DNA from: Xylogone sp. PMI_703
Lineage: Eukaryota > Ascomycota > Leotiomycetes
Direction: 5' to 3'
Length of the DNA stretch: 64,000 nt
NCBI GenBank assembly: GCA_021399445.1
Contig: JAJTUQ010000005.1
Coordinates: 1,612,001-1,676,000 of the forward strand
This document shows positions 44,893-57,303 of the stretch, piece after piece (position 1 is the stretch's first letter; each line of letters starts with the position of its first letter). The notes under the pieces are model-generated. The model was given only the letters and a program-made list of their open reading frames with translations, was not told the origin of the DNA and made no database searches. A program made the position numbers and the translations under genes.

Positions 44893-45825
44893 TTATGGCA
44901 TATGAAATCCACCATCCTTCCGTTTCTTGAAGTCCTGTAGACACCAGTACCTCGCCGTCATATCACTCCATTGATTCTCTGGTGATGCAGGCACCCACCA
45001 CTTGAAATCTACAAAATGACTGGACTTTCATTAGCTTTATCCAAGAGAGCAGAGTAGTAAACTGATTGATTGACTTACAATGTCTCAGTGGCACTATCCC
45101 AAAGCAGATTGTCATGACTATTGTCGGCAGGGATGACTCCACACCGGTAGCAGTCCCTAGAAATTCCACGTTAGACTAGCTCTTGACATTAAAGTAGCCA
45201 TAAGTTGGGATAAACATACTTGTAGGCAACTTCAAATGCTTTACGAATCTTCTCTCTCTCCGCATCGGGCTTGAGTTGAAACTTCTCGATAGGGGTTCCA
45301 GGACACTTAGTCATTAGCAAAAAGAGAATGAAGCCTCCCGGCACCCATCCATCATTATCTTGTGTTGTTTGCGTAAAGTTGACGAGGGTTGGTGTCGATT
45401 GACTTCCCTGCCGGGTAAGATTCTCGAGTGCCTCTAACTCCTTCCTTGCCTTTGCTGAGAGCTTCGTGCGCGCTTGCTTGGCCCGAGATGCGACTCGATC
45501 GGACATAGTACCCATACGTGGGATTCTTTGTAAAATTATTAGTATCTACCTATAAACCCAGAGAATAAGGAGCAATAACATACTGCATATGGACTTTAAT
45601 CACATGTTCAGGTCCAGATGTACCAACTTGTGTGCAAGAAAACGGCACCCAAGCACAATTGGGACCGCATCTGTCTTGTGGATACCAAGCAGGAGTAAGT
45701 GCGTATTTGTCTTTAGCAAGCTTTGCGCCCAAGATCCAGGTCGTGGATGGCTGCCCATCGCATGCTGGGAAAGCGACTTCCATCCCATCCCAGGCATCGC
45801 CAAACCAGGTCATAGCATCCTCCAT
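44893..45825 (-). CDS. Divergent protein kinase-like fold protein, four exons
   Basis: Predicted protein of 250 residues. Exons on the minus strand: 45825-45584, 45525-45220, 45156-45079 and 45019-44893; all phases agree. The N-terminal part (WFGDAWDGMEV) carries a possible ATP-site Lys in EHVIKVHM, then a Glu-bearing helix (KELEALENL), a hinge-like FILFLLMTKCPG, and a catalytic region GVIPADNSHDNLLWD followed by FVDFKWW. The Asp in PAD, Asn in DNLL and Asp in VDF stand in for the usual kinase D, N and DFG; the canonical His-Arg-Asp is absent, so activity is doubtful. Such kinase-like proteins are abundant and variable in filamentous fungi. The first exon ATG at 45825 opens the frame. Role unknown. 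Confidence 0.68.
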
Positions 45826-48624
45826 GACAATAACACTGCTATCAAGATGTGTCTAAAAATCTGTTCAAATGTGAAAAGTGAAGAAAGAGAGATAATAGGG
45901 ATTCCAAGGAGATGAGTTGCCTTAAAGTATGTTTAGCCTGGCAAGCAGTGATGGATTTGTGACATCACAACCGCACATTCAAATTTAGACTGCTTAACTT
46001 AATGGGATATCTGCAATTATTTTATTTCTCGAAATAATGTAGAAATAGCCCTTCTACGACTTATGTGCAGAGGAAGAATCCATCCCTCTATTACGCAGGC
46101 TGCGCTGAGGTGGGAATTATGCATAAAATGGGTTTCTAAATCAGCGGATTGAGTATGGATGCACCTCTGTTTCTCATGACCACTATCTTGTACCTACCAC
46201 ATAAATGGAACTATGGCTGACAACCATACATATCACCTTTTTCTTTCAAAGATGGAAACAATCCAGATGCAGAATCCATGGAATTCAGAGACAGCGTGGA
46301 AATACTCATAGATTAATGCTAGAGTTGCCAACGTGCAGGCGTATGCAGTATTCCACCTTGCCTAAATCAAAGAGTAAGGCCGAGGGTGAGGACTCGCAAG
46401 ATACGTATGCTGGAATAAACTTGAAGGGAAAGGGGACAGCAGTAAGAGCACCACCAGAGAAGAAGGATTTAAGATGTAGCATGAGATACAGCATGTGTAC
46501 TTCCACCTCAAAACAGCATCTGCTTTCTCATAAAACCAAACAAAATGAAGAGTCAAAAATACTCAGAAACTCCTTGTATCTACGGTAGCAGTGACCACTT
46601 TGAGTTAATCCCATCAAAACGACAAGCAAGCATCTGCAATTCACGATAACCCTCTGACTCCCCTGACCCTCTCTCTTCTACCCTGGTCATATACAGAGGA
46701 ACCCAGAACCACCCCTTACAGCTTCCTAACTGCATCCCAACCCGGAGCAACACCTCCACTAGAAGTACCGGCATATGTTCCGCACAGGGGTTTTACTTGA
46801 GAGGCACGCATATACAAACCTCCTAGCCGCAAGAAAGTTTATCCCCCAAGCAATTCTACACTCCCGCGGCTACATCCCGATGAAAGCAGTGGACAAGACC
46901 CTAGCAACCCAACCGTTTGCTTCCAACGGTAGCCAATTAACCACCCCAACACAGCACAATATACACCACCACCAACCACCAACCACCAACACCAACCATA
47001 CACACACACACCACGCAATACAGAACAACCTTCCAACCTTCCAACCTTCCAGAATCATTCCACCGAAAAACAACCACCAATGCCCTCTCACTCTCTCCTT
47101 CTCCAAACCACACAATAAAACAAGTATATCCCCCTCCCAAGATTAAGATCTACGATCAACAATAACAACTCATTCTAATCCATTCCAATCATCACTCCTC
47201 CTTTCCATGTACTCAGCTCTACCACACAAATACCACACCCAAGCACGCCAAAAAAAAAAACAAGATGTAGTTAATGCACACAAAAGTCGCTCCTGAACAC
47301 CAAACGTACCTCCGTACCGGGGAATTTCCCACAAGATCCCCCCGCCGCCCAACAAACCCGCTCGCACGCCGGGTTCCGCAGCCTTGCGGTCCGTTTTTTT
47401 TTAAGAAAAAAATAATGCGGCGTTACGGAGTAAGATCTGGGCTCCGATCCGCCGCGCCGCTTCCGCTCTGGATCCCTGGTAACGGATTATTGGAGGCAAA
47501 AAATACGGTTAACGTACTTTGAATTATCCGACCGAGTGGTGGTGGTGGCGAGTGAGGTAAGAAAGGGACCAACGGTTTTTTTTCTTATTATTACATGGGA
47601 GAGTATAATTGTACTGCGGGAGGAGTTATTTTTGGAGACGTCTTGTTGTATGATCACAGCAGATTAGAGAAGAAGAAAAGATTCAACGTATCAGTGGTAT
47701 ATTCATCTACATCTTCAGGTTTCAATCCCAAAGGCATAGAAAGGGAGCTATCAGAAAGAGGGAGAATGAAAAAATATAGGTCTAGGTACAGAGCAGAGGT
47801 TTGGTTTGGTTTTGGATCAAGCTTTTCCCCCGAGTTTTTTCTTCATTAATATTCCTTGCCGTGTTTTAAAAACCATACGCAACGCATGACACCATCAAAA
47901 CGTCTCTTTTGAAGAACATTAGGTTTTTCCATCTCCACTCTGAACAATACCCAGACGCTAATGAAGTAAGAAAAAAAAGCTCGTGGAGATAAACGAGACA
48001 GGAAGCTATGTGATTAGCACATACTCCTCGGAGAGGTGAGAAAAAGGATCAATCCCCTTCCCAGTGCAAAAACACATCTCCGGGGCCGCATCATTCCCCA
48101 CTAACCCACATCCGCATTTTCCCCCCTTGGGAACAATTACCCGGAATCACTTTCTCTCTTTTCCCCCAACGCCACCTTGGATCCATGTGCAAATATGATG
48201 CGTGACAAAAAGATGAATTGTGAATTCTTCCTTCTATAAAAAAAGACCAGTGTTGAAATAGAAAAACGCCGACAATGCACGAGGATGAAAATGGAATGAG
48301 GTCATCAGGCCCCCCGCGGGTGAGGACGTAACAAAAGAAGATTCGGAACTATGCATCGCCATTACAATAAGACATTTATAGGGGGGAATCGCAAGGTATC
48401 TGCCGTTTCCGTCACCAGAAAGCAGGAGTCTATTGAGCCGCTAAAAAACAAAGGAAAATAGTCGTCAAAATCTCAGCCGTGGAAAATTGTTTGGCCACTT
48501 TTTCTCGCCCTTCCGACACTGTGGGGGATCCACAGTCGAGAGAGGCAAGGTCCGTTGCGAGTCATGTATTGGAGGCGAATCATCGCCGCCAATCGTGAGG
48601 GCGTTCGCGATCACGTGACACGCA
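45826..48624. other. Gene-free region between kinase-like and RGS genes
   Basis: About 2.8 kb. It has C/A-rich low complexity (accaccaaccacc, acacacac) near 46965-47020 and a poly-A/T stretch near 47250 and 47396. A CACGTG site lies at about 48613, close to the RGS 3' end. Frames here are motif-free. No gene supported. Confidence 0.45.
46965..47025. repeat. CA-rich low-complexity tract
   Basis: Runs of accaacc and cacaca with few other words; a simple-sequence stretch, probably with no coding role. Confidence 0.5.
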
Positions 48625-51263
48625 CTACGATCGATTGGATTTACTCATCGTGCGATCTAATCCGCCAGAGCCCGTCTGGTATCGGGACTGGGCCCCGGGT
48701 GTTATCGCATCGAAGTCGTAGTTCTTGAGAGTCTGCTCGTACTTCGAGCTCTTCATGAATTTCGGTACCGAATCCTGCACATGGAACCGGTTAGTCATGA
48801 GCCAAGAAACAAAGAAAAGGAAAAATTGAGGCATGTTGTGTGACTTACGCTAGCCATTAGCTTGAAGACAGAGATTTGAGCTTCTTCAAAGAGTTTGGTG
48901 ACCTCTCGTAGACTGTCAATCATGGCGGTGTCCTGGCCCACAGCCTTGGTCATTCGGGTCGCCAGTTGATTTCGTAGCATGTGGTCGATGTTCAGCTCGC
49001 ACGGGGAGCCAGGTGCCAAGAAGGCGTTGTAGATGCCGTAAGCTGAGGCCATCGTCTCTTTGACCAGGTCGAGATTTGCAGTAGGCTTGCCGTTGCCGTT
49101 GCCGTTTCCGTTCTTTGCAGCATTGGCAGTGGCAGTCTTGATGGCAGCCTTGCAGGATTTAAGAAACTCGTCCACATCCAAGTAGAAAGATAGGTTCTCC
49201 TCGCAATGCGTGTCCCTTAGATTCTCTCTGAAGAGCAGTCTTAGAGCGGCATCGTTCAAGATCTTGTCGAGCTTCTGGGTGTTGGAATCTCGCGAGACAC
49301 CAGGTCGAGTGCTAGTTCCGGTCGTGACCTCGCTCTCTGATGTCCGCTGGGCGTTGGTCATGTTAATCACATCCTTGCCCTTCTGTGTCATTTGATAAAT
49401 AGCATGCTTGGTTGGATGGAATTTGGCATCCTTGTCTTGTGCTGCAAACGCACGGTCCGGCTGGACGCACCAGATCAACTCGTACTCCAAGAACAGAGAA
49501 GCAATCTCTTGAGTCTCTCTTCTCTCTACCGTGGTGCAGCAGTCCATAAGCCAGTCTGTGGCAGACTTGCCCGTAAATGTCTGGTAGAAAGTGCGTGGTG
49601 GGGAACCGACTTTGCGTTCACTGGCCATCTTGACACCAGCAATGCCGTCCTTGTACTCGTTGAGCGAGTCCGAATCGGCGGAATTGGTTGACGACTTGAC
49701 ATTAGGGCCGTTCTGACCAATGAACCGACGGAAGATGACTTCGATTGTGCTGCGGTCTGATGAAAGTTTATCCGTTGCCGGGTCTCGCTCGAGAATAACG
49801 AGTTGCATAGTGTTTCGTGGGGAGTTGATGAGCTCTGTCACGTGTCGCTGCTGGATGCCGTTTCTGGAGCAAAATCGGTCTAGAATGTGGATGCCCTTGG
49901 GAGTTAGCTGCCACACCATGCCCTTCATGGTGAACTCCTTGGCCTGCTTGCCATCAGCCGACTCAATGAACCGTGCATCTAGGAATCGCTGGCAGACTGA
50001 TCTGGCCATCTCACGTGCCATAGAGAAGGTAGTGGTGGTAGTTGTCGTAACAATCCGCGAAGGGTCCTTAGGATCTGGCATTCGGTTGGACTGAGAAAAT
50101 TTGAGGGATCCCAGGTTGTTGATAGCCTCTTCCGAGAGGAAGGAATGATCGACCCGTGATAACCGCACGCGGTGAGCAGCTAGAGGTAAACTGACCACCA
50201 GTGTGGAGAAGAGATCCTTAAAATCCTAGATGCGGAACAAAGTTAGCCTTTAGATACCATAAGATTGAGTAAAAATGTGTAAACTCTTTGACAGAGTCAC
50301 ATGCTTCACCGATTCTTGCATTTTTGGTCCCTTTTCCTTTCCAATTGAATGCCAGTCTATATATTTTATATTAAAAAGCAGAAATCCACATACTCTAGTG
50401 AAAGGTCGCTCATCGCTGGTCATGCGCAGCAAGCGCGAGGATGTTTGATGCATCTTGTGTTTGGATATGAGAGGATTGACAATGACTGGAGCAGGTTGGT
50501 CCGCTGCCGTGTCCGTGTAGGGCTGGGACGGCGGATCGGTCTCGAGCAGTGACTGACGAGAAGCAACTGCCGTCAAGGCCGCAAGATTACCACTGGCAGC
50601 TCGCGCCTGTTCGTAGAGGTCTCGCGGGGTAGCCTCCGAGTCGGGTGAGCGGTAGCTGGGAAAGTTGCTGGTGCTGAGGTGGGCTGGTGGAGGTGGTGGA
50701 GGGAGTGAAGCTGTAGCTGAAGCTATGCTCGCGCTGGCGGCGTGGTAGAGACTGTTGGAAGAAGATCGAGTGCGAATGGAGGGCTCAAGGCTGGCAATGG
50801 CCGTCGCTGCCTTCTCGCGAGCCAAGGAGCCAAAGGAGAAAAAGCCGGAGCGATTGGACTTGTTGGAAGGAGAGGATATAGACGGGGTAGACTGGCGATG
50901 CTTGAAGTTGCTCGTGCTAGTCGTGCTGGTAGAGCTGGAGGTGCCCGTGCCGGTGGAAGAGCGATTGTGGTCGTGGAATGAGGGTGAAGAGGGCGAGGGC
51001 GACGAGGTGGAGGAGGACGTAGAGGCGGGATTGATTCCGTGGAAGCTGGAGGAGGCAGCAGTGGTAGTGGTTGTGGTGTTGCTGGTGGTGATATCTGGAG
51101 AGCAGTCGACGGCCTCAGAGGTGTTGATCTCGGGCGATCTGGCAGGCGCAACGGCGGTAGAAGTAGGATGCTCAGGAGCAGCCGGATGCGCGAGGAGGGA
51201 GGTATTAGAAGAAGGTTGCGAAGAAGATGGAGAAGCCAGCGAGGTGGAGTGTGTGGAAGCCAT
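48625..51263 (-). CDS. flbA: FlbA/Sst2-type regulator of G-protein signalling (DEP + RGS)
   Basis: Predicted 798-residue GTPase-activating protein that switches off G-alpha. Exons on the minus strand: 51263-50394, 50225-48849 and 48774-48625; all phases agree. The first 290 residues are a Ser/Thr/Pro-rich disordered region. Then come two DEP-type regions, about 345-400 (ARSVCQRFLDARFIESADG) and 495-580 (TGKSATDWLMDCC, AIYQMTQKG), and a C-terminal RGS domain beginning about 610 (ALRLLFRENLRDTHCEENLSF) and ending DSVPKFMKSSKYEQTL. This order is the FlbA/Sst2 arrangement, needed in filamentous fungi to stop vegetative growth signalling and allow sporulation. The upstream 12 kb has no gene. Confidence 0.93.
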
Positions 51264-51827
51264 CTAGGACGTGGATCGGGGCGGCTAAGCACACCTGAGG
51301 ACGTCAGGACCACAAAGACAAGCACAAGGACCAGGACGGGTAAGGATGGGCCTTCTTGCGGATGGATGTTTTTGACGGGACACTGGACGAAGCGCAGGAG
51401 AAAGGTGAATGGGCGGAATGGGCTGGGAGCTAAAGGTTTCTGGCTGCGACGAGCGGATCGAGCGACGGTCTCTCCAGGTCTCTCGCTCTCTCTGGAGCAG
51501 CAGCAACAGCGAGCAGCCCAGCACGCGCGAGACCAGACAAGGCGAGACAAGGGCAGGACCACGAGCGAGGGGCCAGCAACCTGGGCAACCCAGGGCATTG
51601 AAGGGCCGCACGCCTTTCCCAAGCTGCCAGGAGCCAGGAGCCAGGGCATTTTTGGGCGGCGGCGGTGGGTGGTGCTTGGTGGGTGCAGCTTGTCGCAGCC
51701 GCCCAGGATGTGCCTGCGGGCGGTGGGGCAGGCCAGGCGGGAAGGGTCACGCAAGATCACGCATCGTCTGGGGGGGGCAGAGAAGTCACCAAAGGGGGGA
51801 TGGAAAAAAAGCACCACTACGTATGCA

Positions 51828-51863
51828 TACTGTACTGTACTGTACTGTACTGTTACTGTACGG
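51828..51863. repeat. TACTG pentanucleotide microsatellite
   Basis: A tandem run of tactg/tactgt units, about five clean copies followed by a broken copy and tactgtacgg. The word recurs singly or doubled at about 16647, 52390, 52455, 53130, 54062 and 57610. Confidence 0.75.
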
Positions 51864-53858
51864 TTCAAACTGCACCACACATGAAATCTGGTGAGGTGGT
51901 TTATGGTGCCCCGTTGCCCTACAGCACTGCTCCATAACACAGCACCCTCACTCCTCCCATCATAGTGGATCGAGATAGGTGAAGAGACATGCGAGAGTGA
52001 CAGCACTGGGCAGCTGGCAGAAGGAAAAAAGAGGGTACTGCTTTCCACAACGGGGTCGCAGCACTGGTGGCCCATTAGTACAGCGCTGTACTGCATATTA
52101 TGACTTCTTTCTTTCCACTGGCAAGTCAACCGGGAGTCCTGTGTCACGGTGATAGCACAGCTGTGCCAGCTTACACGCACAAAACAGGTGCATCAGCGTT
52201 GCACAGAACAACACACAACATCACTTTGTCCTGTACAGAGATTTTGTATGGTCGAGACGGCACGGTAGTTGTGATGTCGTTGCTGTAGTGAGTGTCAGTA
52301 CGGGAAAGCCAGCGTCGTATTTGGCTTTGTACCGTATCCTGGGGCCCAGTGAGTACAGCAAAAGAAGCAGAGAGGGGCGTGCTCGATACTGTACTGTGCT
52401 CTCCGTACCCCGTTATGTACAGAGTAGCTCACCTCCGTACACAAAGAACAAACAGTACAGTACAGTAATAATCCAAAAAGCACGCAGTGTGAGCGAGCTA
52501 GGGTTACTGTAGTCTGTGTGGTTTTTCTAGGGCAGACCCCTGGAGGCATTGGCGATTTCCCTCGCCGTCACACCCTGTCCAGAAGGCATTGTGTGCGTGC
52601 AATGGAGGGGACGAGCTCCACCCTGGCGTCAGACGACACCACGTTTTGGCGGCGTTCGCAGGTCTCGCAGATGAGTCGGATCTGCGCGTGGCAGGCAGGG
52701 ATAGTTGCCTCGGCGCTAGCCCACACTAGACTGGGATGTGCACGCTGGCCTCCCTCACTCTCCGGCCCTCTTCCCTCAACAGCCTGTGACGGGAGTCCGT
52801 ATGCCGTGCTCGCAGCTGAGAGGCAAAATAGGGAAAGGGAAAGGAAAAGCAAAGAAAGAGCTGTGATTCTAATTTCAGGAAAAAGAAAGCAAATGCGCTC
52901 GCCCCAGATTTTGTTGATGTTTGGGACGCCGTCCCAGCCCTGCAATGCTTTTCTAACTCTTTTCATTTTCTCGCTTGTATTATTATTGCTGTCCTTTTTG
53001 GTGATCTTTTCTGCTCTTTTTCCTCGGGATTTCGCCCTAGACTCTTCCCCCTTCTTGTTTCTACGGTGCCGCAAACCGCTGCTACTGCACCCCGAAATTG
53101 ACTCTCCACCGCAATTGTGGGCGATTTAGTACTGTACTATGCAATTGCTGCTGCTAGATTGTGCGCTCTGCTCTGGGACACCGGGCCTGATCCATCATGA
53201 CTGTGTTGAAGCCCGATGATAGAAAAGCAGCTGTGCGGTCAAGAGCATAGTGAGCATCGCAGGACGGGGATGACCCCAGCTCTGCAGAGCAAACTAACGC
53301 TCCAGTCTGTGCCACGGCTCAGGCCTACGACAAGAGAAATGGCAATCTAAGCAAAAGAGATTCGCCAGGAATGGGGGTGGTCATCCATCGTCGCAGAGCG
53401 GTGAAGGAAAAACGCATCAAATCTAGCGGCGCCCTGGTGCAGCGTTTTGTGCGATTGAGGGAGGGGCACCCTCCACCACCAAGCCGAACCTGAACTTGGG
53501 CGCGCCAGGATAAGGAACCTGGACGCGGCCACCACCGCGCGAGAGGAGGGAGCCCAGAGGTGGCGGGCCAAAGGAGTCACCAGGTTTGTACGAAGCAGCA
53601 GTAGCCCAGGTGAAGGGCCAGCACTACTGTCCCCTTCCTGGCCTTCTTTCTGCCAATTTGCGAATGGCACCAAGCATCGACCAAGTGGGGTGCGCATTTT
53701 CTGTGCAGCAACCTCTCCGCTCCGTATGGCACAGTAGGGTACGGAGTATACTGCACCAGTAGAGTGTTGTTGCCATCCACAACAACCAGAAGTGCAGCGT
53801 GCCCAAGCTCCTGAAACGCTTGATGATGTGGTCGTGCCGCGAGGGTGTGTATGCAGGC

Positions 53859-53880
53859 TCAAGCTTCAAGCTTCAAGCTT
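53859..53880. repeat. Short tandem repeat (tcaagct x3)
   Basis: Three copies of a seven-base unit tcaagct in a row, containing AAGCTT sites. Likely slippage. Confidence 0.6.
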
Positions 53881-56195
53881 CTAGCTCCCAGCTCTCTCAG
53901 GGCTGCCGTCCTCGGAGAGTTCAGCGTAGTGTCTCAACAGCCGCAGGTTCCCGTGGTGTAGGCGCAGAAGGGGCAAGCAGAATCCAGGCAGGTACAGGAA
54001 GGGCGGGTCCGACCTGTACAGCGGTCGCTTTGGAATAGCTTGCCAGAGTCTAGCTACCACAGTACAGTACACAATACGTGTTCTGTCAGGCGGTGTAAAC
54101 CCCGCTGTTTTCCCTCTCTATGTGCGTGTATGTATGCGTGGTAATCTAGCTCTTGTGGGTGTGTAGAAGCACGAAGCGCGCAGGATAATTAGATAGTGTA
54201 CTGCCTCTCGATGGAGCCTGGAGCTCTGTGATTGCAAATACCGTACATGAGGTAGGGCAATGCGCGGTGCATTGGATGCTGTTTGGGGCCATACACGGCC
54301 CGGTACGGAGGATGGCTTCGATTGCCTGGTCCAAACTCCCAAACCCTATCTCGAAGCCACATCGGCTCACCATCTCTTTGTTTTTTTCTCCGGAGCGGTC
54401 CATGTGAGTTACGCACAAACAGCAGAGCAAAAGCGAACGGACGAGACGGCCGGATCGGGGAATATGGATCACTGGTTTACCCTTGGTCAGTTACTCCGTA
54501 TCAATGCTGTCATAATCGTACCGTTCTCTTCGTCAGAGAACCCTCACCTCTTTTTTTAGCACGATGTGCTGCATCCAAAACCTTTGCTCAGTGGTTGTGT
54601 CATATCCCGAAACTCGAGGCTTGGCCTTGGTGCCCGCCAGTCGCAGGTGCTGACACGCCTGGGTGCTGATCCACGTGTTGAGCTGGCATGAAAGGCCCTC
54701 TCCGCAATCATGCTCTCCCGTTTCGAACCACGCTGGCCCGCCGCAGATCTTATTCTCCTTTTACCTCCGGGCACCTTCACGCCATTCTGCTGGGCCAGGC
54801 CTGTATGGCACCGTATTATTGCAGCTCTCTGCAGGTGGCCACTTCGCCCAGCTGTTCCACCAGCGAAGCAGCCCGTGATTTGCTGCCAGTCCGTCCTCGA
54901 ATTCCGACGGCGAGCTTCCAGTAAGACTCTGGAAAGACACCAAAAGAAAGCAGGAGGAACTCCTGTAGGCAACACAGGCGCCCTGAATAAGCTTCTGCAT
55001 GGGCGGCGCACACCGCATCCAAGCCACGTGGTTCCCCAAAAGTGGTTGGCTTCGACGATCTGTAGCCAAATGCCAGTAGCAGAGGGATTTGTGGGTTTAG
55101 GAGGAATAGTGCAAGGGCCCCTCGGGGATACAGCGGCTACCGATTTCACTCTCTTATCACCTCATCCCCAGGTCTCCTAACCTGTCTTGCTCCATAACGG
55201 AGCAAACCTCACCGCGCCGCCATTCCAAGCCTGGGTGTCGTCCAATACTGCTTCTTTCCTTGGTCAATTACCACTCTGGTCCAGTGGTAATTGGCACGAG
55301 ACGGTGGATTTATCAGTGAATCAAACCGCTCTGCCCAATAATGTACACATGAGACATGTCCGTAGCAGATGCCGTGGGTTGTGAGGCCTCGATAGGGCTT
55401 CATGCCCTGTGTGGACACTCTGACACCGTTCTCCACGTCTACGGTAGCTGCTTCACGAACTAATAAGATCTTGGATCGTTGGAATAAGACACTTACAGCA
55501 GTTATGCCAAAACCGGAGGACGGAAGCATATGTTCCAGTCACCTCCTGTGAGGCGGCACCTACCCAAGTACCGCCTGATCGCCGCTTTCCAGGCATCTGG
55601 ATACAAAGGAAGGATCGCGATGCATCCCGGAAGATATCCAACATCAAAGCACAGCACATGAGTTGCCGGTAGATGCGCTCCAAATCCCCAGATTCCGAGA
55701 TCTGGGTCGTCCTTAAGGTGATGAACACAGCATCTGTCCGCAACTCTGCTTTCGTAGGCGATCCCCGCCACGGTTACGTCGAGCTCGCACAGCATCTCTG
55801 CATGTCTCAATGTGCGATAGCGTGAAACCACGAGTCAAGCCAGCGAGCTCAAAGCGGGGGGTTGAGAGGGTGAGGAGGGGCATAGGAGACAATGCCCCCC
55901 AGAGCCTGCAGTGGCCCTGCTTGGCCTGCCCTACCCGGCCGGTTGAGATCGGTGGGGCCAAAAGAACCTTACTTCACAGCTGGACAACGCTCCTCGGCAT
56001 TGCGTTTCGGGAATAAGGCGGATGTGAAGCGAGAGATATCCTTTGTACTTGTAGAGACGTGTCTACAGCAGCAAGCATCCAGCCTTCCTAAATCAGGGAG
56101 CCCTGGTAATAAGAGAGTGCTACAGTGCCATAACTATCTGGCGACCGTTGGGGGCAGAGCATCGTGGAGTATGCTTCGGTGCACTTTGGATGTCC

Positions 56196-56219
56196 GGATG
56201 CTTGGATGCTTGGATGCTT
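56196..56219. repeat. Short tandem repeat (ggatgctt x3)
   Basis: Three perfect eight-base copies, ggatgctt. No coding context. Confidence 0.65.
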
Positions 56220-56302
56220 CCTCGGAAAATCTACGGGTAGCCGCAGATGCCACAAATGTTGCCTCCCAAACCGCAGTTTCCATGTAGAAGTTTTCTTCAC
56301 CA

Positions 56303-56325
56303 TGACACCTTGACACCTTGACACC
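56303..56325. repeat. Short tandem repeat (tgacacct, nearly x3)
   Basis: Two full eight-base units tgacacct and a third lacking its last base. Confidence 0.6.
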
Positions 56326-57273
56326 GAAACTTCCTGGCCAGTGATAGCACTTGAGTCATGCTGCAGCTTGTTTCCAGCATTCCATTTTATGTCTGAGCGC
56401 ATTATTACGGTGCTGGATTTGCTCATAGATTGTCGATCGCCGCGATGATGACCACTCTAGCAGACATCGATGTCGACAAGACGAACCCTTCGGACAGTGC
56501 AGGACCAACAGACTCCAACTTCTGGGATGCCCAGGGCTTTGCTGCAACGCTCGGCACTGCACCTAGAGGTGTCGTGGAGCCACACGCCGGTAGCTTTCCC
56601 CAATGCCCTTCATAACAAATGACTGCAGCGGGCGGTATGCTGTGCATGAAGAAAAGGCCTGAGTGAGAGAGCTCCACTGGTTTCTGATGGCCTCTAGGGG
56701 TTGTTCGCTGTTGCGTACCTAGCATAGGCGACCGTGCAGAGCGACTTGTACGCGGCAGGAGCACTGTTCACGCATCATCGTAGCTGCACGGCGGCCAACG
56801 GAGAACTAACTAACCGCCATGTGATCTCTCTAGATTTCAATCACCAACGCATTGCCCGCAGACAGTGCACAACAGTATGCAGTTACCGGTATTAGATGCT
56901 GGAGGATTCTAAGTCTGGCCTAGCCCCTGGCTTAAAACCACGTTGCCGATATCCTTGCCCTCGCGTGGTTTGCTGCATGGAGGAGGCACGGTCGCGAGGA
57001 CGGGAAGCACAAGAGGAACGGCCACAAGAGTGATTGGGCGATGCCAGCCGAGCCATTCAAGTCAGACCTCACCGACCGCCCCAGCTCAGAGCGCCCTGGA
57101 TTGCTCTGGGCTGTTGGGCGTTCTCGGCCGGCTTGGCTGGCTGGCTTGTTTCGCAGTCATCCAGCCGCCATTTCCTAATCAAGGACATATATGGCGGATG
57201 GGGCGGCTGCTGAAGAATACAGTAATCCAACCGTCACGAACTGTCCTGGACCCCAACAGCCCGTCATCTGCTT

Positions 57274-57303
57274 ACAATGTACAATGTACCTTCAATGTAC
57301 CTT
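57274..57303. repeat. Short direct repeat (caatgtac)
   Basis: The word caatgtac appears three times within 30 bp, twice followed by ctt. Simple local duplication. Confidence 0.55.

Noticed and set aside
52518..53129. 203-codon open frame on the plus strand
   Set aside because: It starts at GTG, has no motif, mixed low-complexity composition and an unsupported hydrophobic end; the opposite strand is equally open. Not called a gene.
54556..55149. 197-codon open frame on the minus strand
   Set aside because: No domain, Cys/Arg/Trp-rich in a way typical of random GC-balanced DNA, with overlapping long frames on the other strand.
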